64,000 bases of DNA, from assembly GCF_934630525.1 (NCBI RefSeq), contig NZ_CAKTVX010000003.1, forward strand, positions 1 through 64,000. Reading direction: 5' to 3'. The notes under the pieces were generated by a model. It worked only from the letters and a program-made list of their open reading frames with translations. It had not been told where the DNA came from and made no database searches. This document shows positions 44,003 to 52,006 of the stretch, piece after piece (the first letter of the stretch is position 1; each line of letters opens with the position of its first letter). Source of the DNA: an uncultured Slackia sp. GTDB taxonomy: Bacteria > Actinomycetota > Coriobacteriia > Coriobacteriales > Eggerthellaceae. Position numbers and translations under genes: made by a program.

Positions 44003-45399
44003 CTACCCGAGGGCTGTGTTTTGCGCCACGAACGCCAGGGCCTGCATTTTGCATTCCGCGAGCCGAGCCTCCACGTCGGCGCGATAGCTGTCGCGGTTTT
44101 TCTGGTCGAACACATCCGATGCGTAATGGAGGATATCCGACAAGGGGTTACTGTCGCCTGCGATTCCCCTGGTTGCGTCGACCCATTTTGTGAACGGTTC
44201 CTTTCCGTACACGGAGCCTTCAAACTGGCATTCCAGCAGCGTTTTGCCCTTTGCCAGCGCGTCGAGTATGCCCTCGTCGCGTGCGGCGTCGAGCGCATTT
44301 TCGGCTTGCTGTCTGTAAACATTCAGGGCAGTAGCATCAGAGAACTCTTTCGACTCGACGAACCAATCGGGCAGCTCGGCGTAATTTTCGCCGCGGACTT
44401 CAGCTTCGCGATAGCCGTCGTCGATTTTCGCTTCCAAATCGGATGCAGCCCGAAGATAGTCGCGCACCTTTTGGGTAATTTTCTCGTCTTCATCCGATGT
44501 CACAAGCGCATAGAAGCGCTTTTCGAGGGCCTGCTGCGCACCGTCGGCAGAAATGTCCGAACGCACTGAGCCATTAGTCGCAATGCTGAAATACCAGTCG
44601 AGAAAGGCATCGATATTGCTATCGCACAACGCATAGGCGTCCTTTATATCGTCTTTCAGCTGAAACGCCGCAGCGCGAAAATTCGCCTGTTCGGCCGCGA
44701 GAGACGAGGCGAGCGCATCGATTTTCCCCTGGTCGTAGTATTTGCCATCGATGATATAGACCGATTTTCCCGCGAGCTGGCGCACGAGCGACTGCAGCAC
44801 GGTGCCGTCTTCGGTCTGCATAGCACGATTCGCTTGGGCGTCGGCCCACAGGAAACCACCGGCGAGCAGCACCGACAGGGCTACCGTCAAAACGATGTAG
44901 CACTTCTTCGCGGGCGCCTGGGCATCGTCGCTTTTGATGGCATCGGCTCGTATTCGCAAAGCGCGCGGCGGCCACGGCGAATTCGACAGGCGGATAGAGC
45001 GCGACGGCCGCCACGATGAGCGCTCATTCGGCCGCATCCCACTTCGGCGATTCGAGCAAAAGGCTCGCCATGAGCACCGCCGATGCGACGAAGCTCACGA
45101 TGACCCTGATAGAGCGCCCGTTATTGGTGCTGGCCGCGATTCCGCCCGAAGCGAATTTCTGCCGCCTGTTGGCCTTGGCAATCGACGCCTGATAGAGAAT
45201 GCCGAGCATCGATACAAGCGTAAACGCCACTCAAAACAGCGCCACAACAGGCGAAGGCATCGCAAGGCATCGCAAGGCTCATAAGGTACACGATGACGAC
45301 AAGAAGGACTGCTTTTATGCCATAGCGGGCAATCCGATTGGCGCGTGGCCCGTTCAAACTAGCATGCATGGCGCTTACGACACTTTCCCGAAAGCTCAA
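44003..45399 (-). pseudogene. Decayed paralogue of the 31.6-33.6 kb membrane protein
   Basis: The C-terminal 320 codons are intact and match the paralogue (AMQTEDGTVLQSLVRQLAGK, FLDWYFSIATNGSV, GAQQALEKRFYALV). The N-terminal part is broken: a 10-base tandem duplication GCATCGCAAG at 45257-45276 shifts the frame after SLAMP; stop codons replace conserved Trp in PKWDAAE and after VVALF; and about 150 codons of central membrane helices are deleted, with a frame change near 44965. The remaining frame could still give a one-helix fragment starting near 44.97 kb, but no ribosome site was seen for it. Confidence 0.85.
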
Positions 45400-45459
45400 A
45401 TTGACATATTAAGATAACCGGCGAACCCAGAGAAATGCAGGCCCCCACCGACAATTCAG

Positions 45460-45753
45460 CTATCTTCTTCTGCGAGCATCTTTGCGATTGGAATACACCG
45501 AACTACGATGTTCCACTTCAAGAGCAAGAACCACGAGCTGGCCGTCTTGAATATCGCAGAGCACGCGGTAATCGCCAACTCGATAGCGCCATTTGCCCGA
45601 AAGGTTCGCGGTAAGCCCCTTTCCGTGGGCGCGAGGGTCGGCGCAACCGTCTATGTTCTTTTCCATCCAGCCGACAATCAAAGCGGCCACATGCCTGTCG
45701 AGCTTAGACAGCTGCTTCAGCGCACGCTCGGAATAACGCACCTGCCAGCTCAT
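45460..45753 (-). CDS. RelE/ParE-family toxin
   Basis: A basic 97-residue protein: WQVRYSERALKQLSKLDRHV at the N-terminus and GKWRYRVGDYRVLCDIQDGQ plus VVLALEVEHRSSVY are the RelE-fold core, with the Arg and C-terminal aromatic/His-region residues used in ribosome-dependent mRNA cleavage. The tail NRKDARRRR is highly basic. It overlaps the upstream antitoxin gene by four bases, the usual coupling for type II pairs. A complete pair is visible, so it is probably functional. Confidence 0.9.
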   Translation of the reverse strand: MSWQVRYSERALKQLSKLDRHVAALIVGWMEKNIDGCADPRAHGKGLTANLSGKWRYRVGDYRVLCDIQDGQLVVLALEVEHRSSVYSNRKDARRRR

Positions 45754-45977
45754 GCAAGTCCCAGAATCTGCTTCGCCTCACTGGCCGAATACGACACGGG
45801 GTTTTTATCGTACTCCGCCTTTGCGGCATTCCAGGCATCGAGGTCGATTTGGTCTTCTATGGCCTTCATGGCCGATTCTATAAGGAACTCGCTCATCGAC
45901 TGGCTGTGCATATTCGCATATTCGGAAATAAGCTTTTTCTGCCCTTCGTCAATGCGCATGGTGAAAGTCGTGCTCAT
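45750..45977 (-). CDS. RelB-family antitoxin, ribbon-helix-helix type
   Basis: A 75-residue protein. The N-terminal TTFTMRIDEGQKKLISEYAN, SMSEFLIESAMKAI is a ribbon-helix-helix DNA-binding fold, and the acidic C-terminus (DQIDLDAWNAAKAEYDKNPV) would wrap the toxin. AAGGGGG lies before the ATG. It would repress its own operon together with the toxin. It shares four bases with the toxin gene. Confidence 0.88.
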   Translation of the reverse strand: MSTTFTMRIDEGQKKLISEYANMHSQSMSEFLIESAMKAIEDQIDLDAWNAAKAEYDKNPVSYSASEAKQILGLA

Positions 45978-46072
45978 GGCCGCCCCCTTCGCTTGGTGTA
46001 TTTACAGTGTAACACAGACAGGCGAGATTGAAGGCACGACCTTCTGCCATTAATGAGCCCGAAATCGCACCA

Positions 46073-47227
46073 CTAGAATTCAACCACAAACGTCAGTTTG
46101 CGACGTTTTTCATCGCGAACTTGCCCGCCGAACGAGAAATTCATGTTCACATGCATCTCTTCCAACGCGGCATCTATGGAAGTTGCAACATTCAAATCAA
46201 AGGTAACCGCTTTCGTATCACTAATTTCGACTCGATATTCTTTAATCTCATTCGTTGGATCGCAACGAGCCTCGATGAACTGCAGTATCTTTGGATCATG
46301 CGCATACCAATGGAGCTCGGGGCGTTGAGGCTCGTCATTACCGCCATACTCCTGAGAAAAAATCGTTACCGCCTCACTGTATTTGTCACGAGACAAGCCG
46401 ATATCGGTCCGATTCGTTCTCTTGGAAGTCGTCCCTTTAACCCTCAAAATTTCCTTTCCCGTCGCATTGCCCGAAAGGACGCTGCGTTTTTCCTCGCGAC
46501 ACTCGAGATGGCAATGCTTGGCGCCAAGCCAATAAGCAATTTTGAGAAGTTCGGCCCTCTTCTCCCCGGCAATCACATCGATGTACTGAGAAAGATTGAT
46601 ATACCGATGCGAGTTCAGCTGGTCAATGTAATAAACCGAACCGGCCCTCGAGGCAACAACGGGATAGAACTCTCGATCGATTGCGTCCAATGCATCTTCG
46701 TAAATATGAAGGACTTTAATCTTGCCCCTTTTATCCTGCCAGCCAATTGCTCCAAGCTCCACGTAAGCAGGTTGCTTTTCGCTCGCATCCACAACTTCAA
46801 TCATCTTTGGAAGAACAAACCAGTCCGATTCCAAATCCTCGCGGGACACGGGCTTGTAAAATGCTTTCTTAACCTCAGTCGCCAAGTGATTCGCCGCGCG
46901 AGCTGCATCGCCAGCGCCCTTTTGAAAAGCGGGGGCGACGTTGTTTTGCAAAACGTTTTTCGCCTGAACAGCAGCATCGACCGCCGCGCCGCCGAGCTTC
47001 GCCGCGCCATCGCCCACAATTTTAGCAGCCTGGTTTACGCCGCCGCCAGCTACCGCGCCGACCTGAGCCATTCCGTCATTCGCAGCTTTGGCAGCCTGCT
47101 CCGCAGCACCACCTGCAGCTTTTGCAGCTTGGTTGGCGCCGTCGGCCACGGCCTTCGCTGCTTCGCCTGCTGCTTGCGCTGCACCGTTGGCGGCTTTGCC
47201 GATTTCCTCGAGTGGATTGAAGCCCAT
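46073..47227 (-). CDS. Alanine-rich protein of unknown function
   Basis: A 384-residue protein with AAGGAGG nine bases before the ATG. Residues 1-120 are alanine- and lysine-rich amphipathic helix with a loose 11-residue pattern (AANGAAQAAGEAAKAV, GGAAEQAAKAANDG), similar to LEA-like or tape-measure helices. Residues about 125-384 form a mixed alpha/beta domain with YVELGAIGWQDKRGKIKVLH and a closing TFDLNVATSID, RRKLTFVVEF. There is no signal peptide or membrane helix. Its C-terminal 75 residues recur as a gene fragment at 35040-35270, and a decayed membrane protein paralogue lies just downstream as it does near that fragment. The function is unknown. Confidence 0.82.
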   Translation of the reverse strand: MGFNPLEEIGKAANGAAQAAGEAAKAVADGANQAAKAAGGAAEQAAKAANDGMAQVGAVAGGGVNQAAKIVGDGAAKLGGAAVDAAVQAKNVLQNNVAPAFQKGAGDAARAANHLATEVKKAFYKPVSREDLESDWFVLPKMIEVVDASEKQPAYVELGAIGWQDKRGKIKVLHIYEDALDAIDREFYPVVASRAGSVYYIDQLNSHRYINLSQYIDVIAGEKRAELLKIAYWLGAKHCHLECREEKRSVLSGNATGKEILRVKGTTSKRTNRTDIGLSRDKYSEAVTIFSQEYGGNDEPQRPELHWYAHDPKILQFIEARCDPTNEIKEYRVEISDTKAVTFDLNVATSIDAALEEMHVNMNFSFGGQVRDEKRRKLTFVVEF

Positions 47228-47349
47228 GTTCGTCGCCCCTCCTTACGACGAATGGGCAGATGCGGCATACCGTGCTCGTCATCTGCCCATTCGCTTTTTG
47301 ACTTGCTATAGCATATCGCCTATTCAATTTTACCCCATACCATGGCTGC

Positions 47350-47565
47350 ATGGATTCAAGCGAACGCAAAAGATTGCTCGGCGCCGCAATTAGGCGCGAA
47401 CGGGAGAGGCAAGGCCTCTCCCAGCGCAAGCTTGCCTTAATGGCCGGTTCAAACCAAACGCACATATGGCACATCGAGGACGGCTCAGTAAGCATCGGGC
47501 TCGACCTTTTATGCCGCATCGCCGACAGCCTCGGCGTAAAGGTGGCCGACCTCATCGATTTCTAG
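47350..47565 (+). CDS. XRE-family HTH regulator
   Basis: A 71-residue single-domain repressor: GAAIRRERERQGLSQRKLAL then GSNQTHIWHIEDGSVSIGLD covers all five helices of the Cro/CI fold, and the tail LCRIADSLGVKVADLIDF is standard. The ribosome site is weak. It stands alone, divergent from the alanine-rich gene, which it may control from the 122-base gap between them. Confidence 0.88.
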   Translation: MDSSERKRLLGAAIRRERERQGLSQRKLALMAGSNQTHIWHIEDGSVSIGLDLLCRIADSLGVKVADLIDF

Positions 47566-47661
47566 AGCCGCCATCCATTTCTCCATCGCCGAGCGCCCGG
47601 AAATCGCGGCGAGCGCGCGATGTTCAAACATCAACTCGCGCCCTTTCGCACCAACCACCTG

Positions 47662-48519
47662 TTAACCGATTTTCGTCACCTGCAGGTCAATCGACTCAAG
47701 GCTCTTCGTAGAAACAAGGTTTTCGTACTCGTTGCCGTCGCTGTCGAGCATGAACGTCATAGTTATCGCCGTGTTAGGCGCGACGCTTTGAGACGTCACC
47801 TTGTATTGGGAAAGCACATCTTTATACGTTTCGGAATCGGACAAGTCGATATACGACCCGTCATCGACGATGGGATTGATCTTCACCGACCCCGCGCCAT
47901 AGGAATCGGCCAAATACCCGCCGAGCGTCAAATAACCGCATTCTGCCAGATTGCGCCCAACGTAGTCACGCACCATGCGCGTGTATTTGTCGGGCGAAGC
48001 CTGAATCGCGGTCATGTTAACGGCGTCACCCAACGAACCAACGCGCTTCACGGCGAGCACGATTTCCTCATGCGACTTCGTCGAAACCAGGTTGTCGTAT
48101 TCTTTGCCGTCGTCATCTTTTTGGAAGGTGTATTTGACCTCGGTGTTTGGTTCAAGGTTCTGCCCAATAACCACGTATTCTTTCAGCTGATCCTCGTTTT
48201 CGGGATCGATGAACGTGCCATCGCCCGCGACGAACACGAGCCGCAGCGCGCCGCCACCGTAACGGTCGTAGCGATTGGTGTCGAGTCCGGTGTAGCCGGC
48301 GTTACCCGCGTTCATGCCGACGTAGTTTTTCACGTACCAGGTATATTTGTCGGGCGATTGTTTGATCTGCACTGCCTCGGCAGCCGGCTGCGAGGCCGAA
48401 GTCGCACCCGCAGCGCCGGCGGAGCCAGCTGCAGACCCCGCGCCATCCGAGCATCCGGCGAGCGCCACAACCGCGGCAAGCGCTACCGCACATGCCATCA
48501 TGCTCATTGGTTTCATCAT
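47662..48519 (-). CDS. Lipoprotein with two copies of a DUF5067-like domain
   Basis: A secreted lipoprotein of 285 residues: signal peptide with lipobox VALAGCSD, then an Ala/Gly/Ser spacer. Two domains of about 110 residues repeat each other: SPDKYTWYVKNYVGMNAGNA with NLEPNTEVKYTF, YDNLVSTKSHEEI; and SPDKYTRMVRDYVGRNLAEC with VAPNTAITMTF, YENLVSTKSLESI. The repeated NLVSTKS ending marks the domain borders. Such domains are frequent in secreted proteins of Firmicutes and Coriobacteria, with no known activity. GGAAGGA lies before the double ATG start. Confidence 0.85.
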   Translation of the reverse strand: MMKPMSMMACAVALAAVVALAGCSDGAGSAAGSAGAAGATSASQPAAEAVQIKQSPDKYTWYVKNYVGMNAGNAGYTGLDTNRYDRYGGGALRLVFVAGDGTFIDPENEDQLKEYVVIGQNLEPNTEVKYTFQKDDDGKEYDNLVSTKSHEEIVLAVKRVGSLGDAVNMTAIQASPDKYTRMVRDYVGRNLAECGYLTLGGYLADSYGAGSVKINPIVDDGSYIDLSDSETYKDVLSQYKVTSQSVAPNTAITMTFMLDSDGNEYENLVSTKSLESIDLQVTKIG

Positions 48520-48546
48520 TTTTAAATCCTTCCCTTGATTAGTCGC

Positions 48547-49347
48547 TTAAACAGCCGACTGCTCTTTCGCATCGCCCAGAGGCTTTGCGCGACATTCCTC
48601 TTCGCTCACGCCCGCGCGCTGCATATCCAGCTGCGAAGCCTCAAACGCTACATTCGCATACGTCCACGTCGCAGGACCAAGCCACAACTCGCACGCAAGC
48701 CCCACGCCCGACGCATTCATCGCCTGGGCAAGCAGCATGCCCGCATCGGCAGCACGCAGCGCGCAGCGCTCGGAAACCTCGCGCGCCGAAGTCGCACAAA
48801 TCTCCTTTGCCTCATTCGAACTTGCAGCCTGACCACACGCGCGAACGCGTGCGAGATCCGCAAAAAGCTTCGACAGAAGCCCCTCGGCAGCAAGCCCGAG
48901 CGCCGCATGCGCATCGCAAAATGCACGCGCCTCTTCCGCGAACGACGCATCGATAAGCCCCGCGAATACGGTCACGTCCCCCTGCTCGATTGCGCATCGC
49001 AAGGCGCGAGCCGACATGCTCGCACCCGCATGGGCATCACGGGCCTCGCAGGCGGCCTGTTCGCATCGCGCAAGCTTGCGCAACATGTCGCGCGCGCCTT
49101 CGCAAGATGCAAGTTCGTCGCGAAGCTCGTCGAGCGCCTTACCCTGTCTGCGCCCCTGCGCCAGCAAGAAGAGCTTCGCCACATCGGGAACCTCATACAC
49201 GCGCCAACCCCACGTGGTATTGCGCGGCTTCACGATGCCGAGCCCGCCCGCGCCTTCGTAGCACGCACGTTGAATATCGCGGCGCGGCAAACCAACCAGC
49301 GATTCCACCTGGGAAATCTTCCAGCCGTCTGCCACTTCGTCGCGCAT
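48547..49347 (-). CDS. MerR-like transcriptional regulator
   Basis: A 266-residue protein. The start at 49347 (MRDEVADGWKISQVE) has AGGAGGGCAGGGA directly upstream; a longer frame to 49437 is unlikely. Residues 10-80 resemble a MerR winged helix: KISQVESLVGLPRRDIQRAC, then GWRVYEVPDVAKLFLLAQGR. The C-terminal 180 residues are alanine- and cysteine-rich helices (nine Cys in total), layout like an effector-binding helical bundle, family not recognised. It is 28 bases downstream of nothing else in operon; the lipoprotein gene follows it on the same strand after 27 bases and may be its target. Confidence 0.75.
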   Translation of the reverse strand: MRDEVADGWKISQVESLVGLPRRDIQRACYEGAGGLGIVKPRNTTWGWRVYEVPDVAKLFLLAQGRRQGKALDELRDELASCEGARDMLRKLARCEQAACEARDAHAGASMSARALRCAIEQGDVTVFAGLIDASFAEEARAFCDAHAALGLAAEGLLSKLFADLARVRACGQAASSNEAKEICATSAREVSERCALRAADAGMLLAQAMNASGVGLACELWLGPATWTYANVAFEASQLDMQRAGVSEEECRAKPLGDAKEQSAV

Positions 49348-49622
49348 TCCCTGCCCTCCTTTCTTCCAGCTAACCTGTTCAACGCTTGAACAGCAACACC
49401 CCATTTGTCCAGTGGTGCTTTTCTTTTCGCTCGTCATGTCGCAGCCTTTCTCACGACCAAGACAAGGTCATCGGTGTCTTGTCGTAAGAGGGCATGTAAA
49501 TTTTGCGAGGGCTGCATACCGGCGCTCCGCTTTCGAATTACGCGCGGGAGCCAAGGCATTTCGCCTATACTTGTGCGCCGGAAAAGAAGAGCGCGATCAC
49601 GCGCCTCAACAGGAAGATTCTT

Positions 49623-50504
49623 ATGCTGAAACTACATGTGCTCGCAAGCGGCAGCAAAGGCAACGCCGCCATCGTTGAAAACGCCGCGACGGGCGCGGGC
49701 GTGCTTATTGACTGCGGAATTTGCAAGCGCGATTTCCTCGAGCGCTGCGACGAGGCGGGCTTCGACCCCGCGCGGCTCGAGGCCGTGCTCATCACCCACG
49801 AGCACGGGGACCACACCAAAGGCCTGGGCGTGGTGCTGCGTGGCCTGGCGAAACTCGGCTGCGCGCCGGTGGTATACATGAACCACGCTTGCGTCGACAA
49901 CAGCTCGACGCTGCAGAAGATTGCCGACGATTTCGAAACGGCGCCGCTTGACGCGGCACCCGCGCTTTTCTTGGGCGAAGGCGCAAGCGAGAGTCTCAAT
50001 GGGGCTTCCTCCTGCGACGAACGCGTCGTGCGCGCCGCCGGCTTGCACGTGCTCCCTTTCGCCACCAGCCACGACGCCGCCGCTTCATTCGGATTTCGCA
50101 TCGAAGCACCCGACGGCGACGCGCTGGGGTACATAACCGATTCGGGTATCGTGACGAGCGCGGCGCACGCGGCTTTGCGCGACGTGCGCATTCTGGCACT
50201 CGAAAGCAACCACGACGAGCGCATGCTGAAAAACGGCGATTACCCTTACATTATTAAGAAACGAATCGCCTCTGAGCTCGGCCACCTCTCAAACCCGCAG
50301 GCCACCGAAGAGCTCGCCGCCCTCATCACCGAATCGCGCGCAGCCGGCCTTCGCACGCCCGAAACCGTCGTCGCCATGCACATCTCGCAAAACAATAACG
50401 ACTACGACCTTCCGCGGGCGGCGCTTGAGGAAGGTCTCGCCATTGCCAATGGCAACGCGCGCATTCTTTGCGGCTACCAGGGCCGCCTCACGAGCGTGAA
50501 GTAA
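49623..50504 (+). CDS. MBL-fold metallohydrolase, YycJ/WalJ-like
   Basis: A 293-residue hydrolase. The start at 49623 (MLKLHVLASGSKGN) has AGGAAG upstream and gives the usual family N-terminus. Zinc motif LITHEHGDHTKGLG, a second His in FATSHDAAASFGFRI, Asp in GYITDSGIV and the C-terminal MHISQNNND define a beta-lactamase fold of the YycJ type, which shows 5'-to-3' DNA exonuclease activity and is linked to wall stress and mismatch repair in Firmicutes. It is cytoplasmic and monocistronic. Confidence 0.88.
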   Translation: MLKLHVLASGSKGNAAIVENAATGAGVLIDCGICKRDFLERCDEAGFDPARLEAVLITHEHGDHTKGLGVVLRGLAKLGCAPVVYMNHACVDNSSTLQKIADDFETAPLDAAPALFLGEGASESLNGASSCDERVVRAAGLHVLPFATSHDAAASFGFRIEAPDGDALGYITDSGIVTSAAHAALRDVRILALESNHDERMLKNGDYPYIIKKRIASELGHLSNPQATEELAALITESRAAGLRTPETVVAMHISQNNNDYDLPRAALEEGLAIANGNARILCGYQGRLTSVK

Positions 50505-50574
50505 CGTCAGGCTCCACGCGTCAACCGCGCAATCGCTCTTTTTCAACCGCAGCAGCTTCTGAAAACGCAAAAAA

Positions 50575-50594
50575 GCCCGCTCATGCGAGCGGGC
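50575..50594 (-). terminator. Intrinsic terminator after yebC
   Basis: GCCCGCTC pairs with GAGCGGGC around a four-base loop; on the minus strand T6 follows. It lies 55 bases after the stop of the gene ending at 50650 and 70 bases after the convergent hydrolase gene. Confidence 0.88.
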
Positions 50595-50649
50595 CTTGCA
50601 ATTGCATATCGCGTATCGCCTTTCGGCGAGGTGGAGCAAGCCTTAAAGC

Positions 50650-51450
50650 TTAGTCCTCCTGCTCCAGGGCGGCAATGACTTCGTCGGTCATGTCCATGGA
50701 GTGGTACACGTTCTGGAGGTCTTCGAGCTCCTCGAGCTTGTCGACCAGACGCATAACCTTCGCGGCGTCCTTCGGGTCAACCTCGGTCGGGGTGGTCGGG
50801 ATCATCGTGAGCTCAGCGCCCTTCACTTCGATGTCCTGAGCCTCAAGAGCAGACTTGACAGCCATGAGGTCGTTCGGAGCGGTGTAGACGATCCACTCGT
50901 CGCCAGCGTCTTCGTAATCGGATCCGCCAGCTTCGGCGACGGCGAGCATGAACTCGTCCTCGTCGACAGCGTTCTGCTTATCGGCGACCTTCTTCTCGGT
51001 GGAAGGAATGATCTTCTCGACCATGATCTGGCCCTTGCGCTCGAACTGGAAGCCGACGCAGCCGGGGGTGCCCAGCGAGCCGTTGGCGTGGCGGAACGCA
51101 GCTCCAACATCGGCGGCGGTGCGGTTGCGGTTGTCGGTCAGGGCTTCGCAGTAAATAGCGACGCCAGCCGGGCCATAGCCTTCATAGGTGAGCGTTTCGT
51201 AGTTGGCGGCATCTTTGCCGGTGCCGAACGCCTTATCGATAGCCGTCTTGATTTTGTCCTTAGGCAGCGAGTAGCCCTTGGCCTTTTCAATAGCAGCCGC
51301 CAAAGAGGCGTTGTTGTCGGGGTTGGGGTCGCCACCCTCTTTCGCCGCCACGGTAATGTTACGGGAAAGCTTGCTGAACAGGGCCGAACGCTTGGCGTCC
51401 TGGGCAGCTTTGCGGTGCTTCGTGGTTGCCCACTTAGAGTGACCTGACAT
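50650..51450 (-). CDS. yebC: YebC/PmpR-family protein
   Basis: A cytoplasmic 266-residue protein of the YebC family: MSGHSKWATTKHRKAAQDAK at the N-terminus, GGDPNPDNNASLAAAIEKAK, GYGPAGVAIYCEALTDNRNR and FERKGQIMV are the signature blocks of its three domains. Family members act as transcription regulators and, more recently shown, help ribosomes through difficult proline-rich or stalling sequences. The length is slightly above the usual 240-250, with an acidic C-terminal extension (LEELEDLQNVYHSM to ALEQED). It is monocistronic with a strong terminator. Confidence 0.95.
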   Translation of the reverse strand: MSGHSKWATTKHRKAAQDAKRSALFSKLSRNITVAAKEGGDPNPDNNASLAAAIEKAKGYSLPKDKIKTAIDKAFGTGKDAANYETLTYEGYGPAGVAIYCEALTDNRNRTAADVGAAFRHANGSLGTPGCVGFQFERKGQIMVEKIIPSTEKKVADKQNAVDEDEFMLAVAEAGGSDYEDAGDEWIVYTAPNDLMAVKSALEAQDIEVKGAELTMIPTTPTEVDPKDAAKVMRLVDKLEELEDLQNVYHSMDMTDEVIAALEQED

Positions 51451-51613
51451 GATCGCCTCTTTCTTGCTATCAAGAGGCGCGACGCGCCTCGGGGAAAATA
51501 CCGACGCAATAGTTTAGCGCACTCTATGCGCGCGCACAAGAAAACCGCAGGTATTTGCGACGAACCTGCATAAAAACGTCTCAGGACACAACGAGTCGCA
51601 CCCACAAAGGCGG

Positions 51614-51702
51614 CGTTTCCTGCCATCCTGCGAGCAAAACCGCGCAACCGCCGCTTCCCCATAAAGAAAAACCTGCTAAACGCTACGAGCATTTAGCAGG
51701 TT
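51614..51702. repeat. 89-bp dispersed repeat, copy 1, with terminal hairpin
   Basis: It is identical to 57586-57674 except for two bases. The right third is a hairpin, AACCTGCTAAA (51670) paired with TTTAGCAGGTT (51702). It lies in the 556-base gap between yebC and the DMSO-reductase-like operon. The rest of the gap (51703-52006) shows no ORF with a ribosome site and no clear promoter. Confidence 0.85.
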
Positions 51703-52006
51703 CCCATCCCTGACGCATCGAACCCGTTAAGCCTTCGCAACATTTGCCCCGTTACGTACCCAGCACGTTTATTGGACTCGAAGAGAATCGCGAACGCAAT
51801 CAACCATCGCTCGCGAATCCATCCTCGAACACCCCTCAAAACACCGCTCCGACATGGCATTACGGCTTTTTCATTAAACCGCAAAGCCCTTGCTGGACCA
51901 CCCCTTTCCCTTGGACAATGGACGCATGGGGAGACCGGATGGTGGCCGTTCAGGGGGATCGGCCAATGCACGCTTCCTGGCCTCCAAACAATAAGAAGGG
52001 GGAGAA

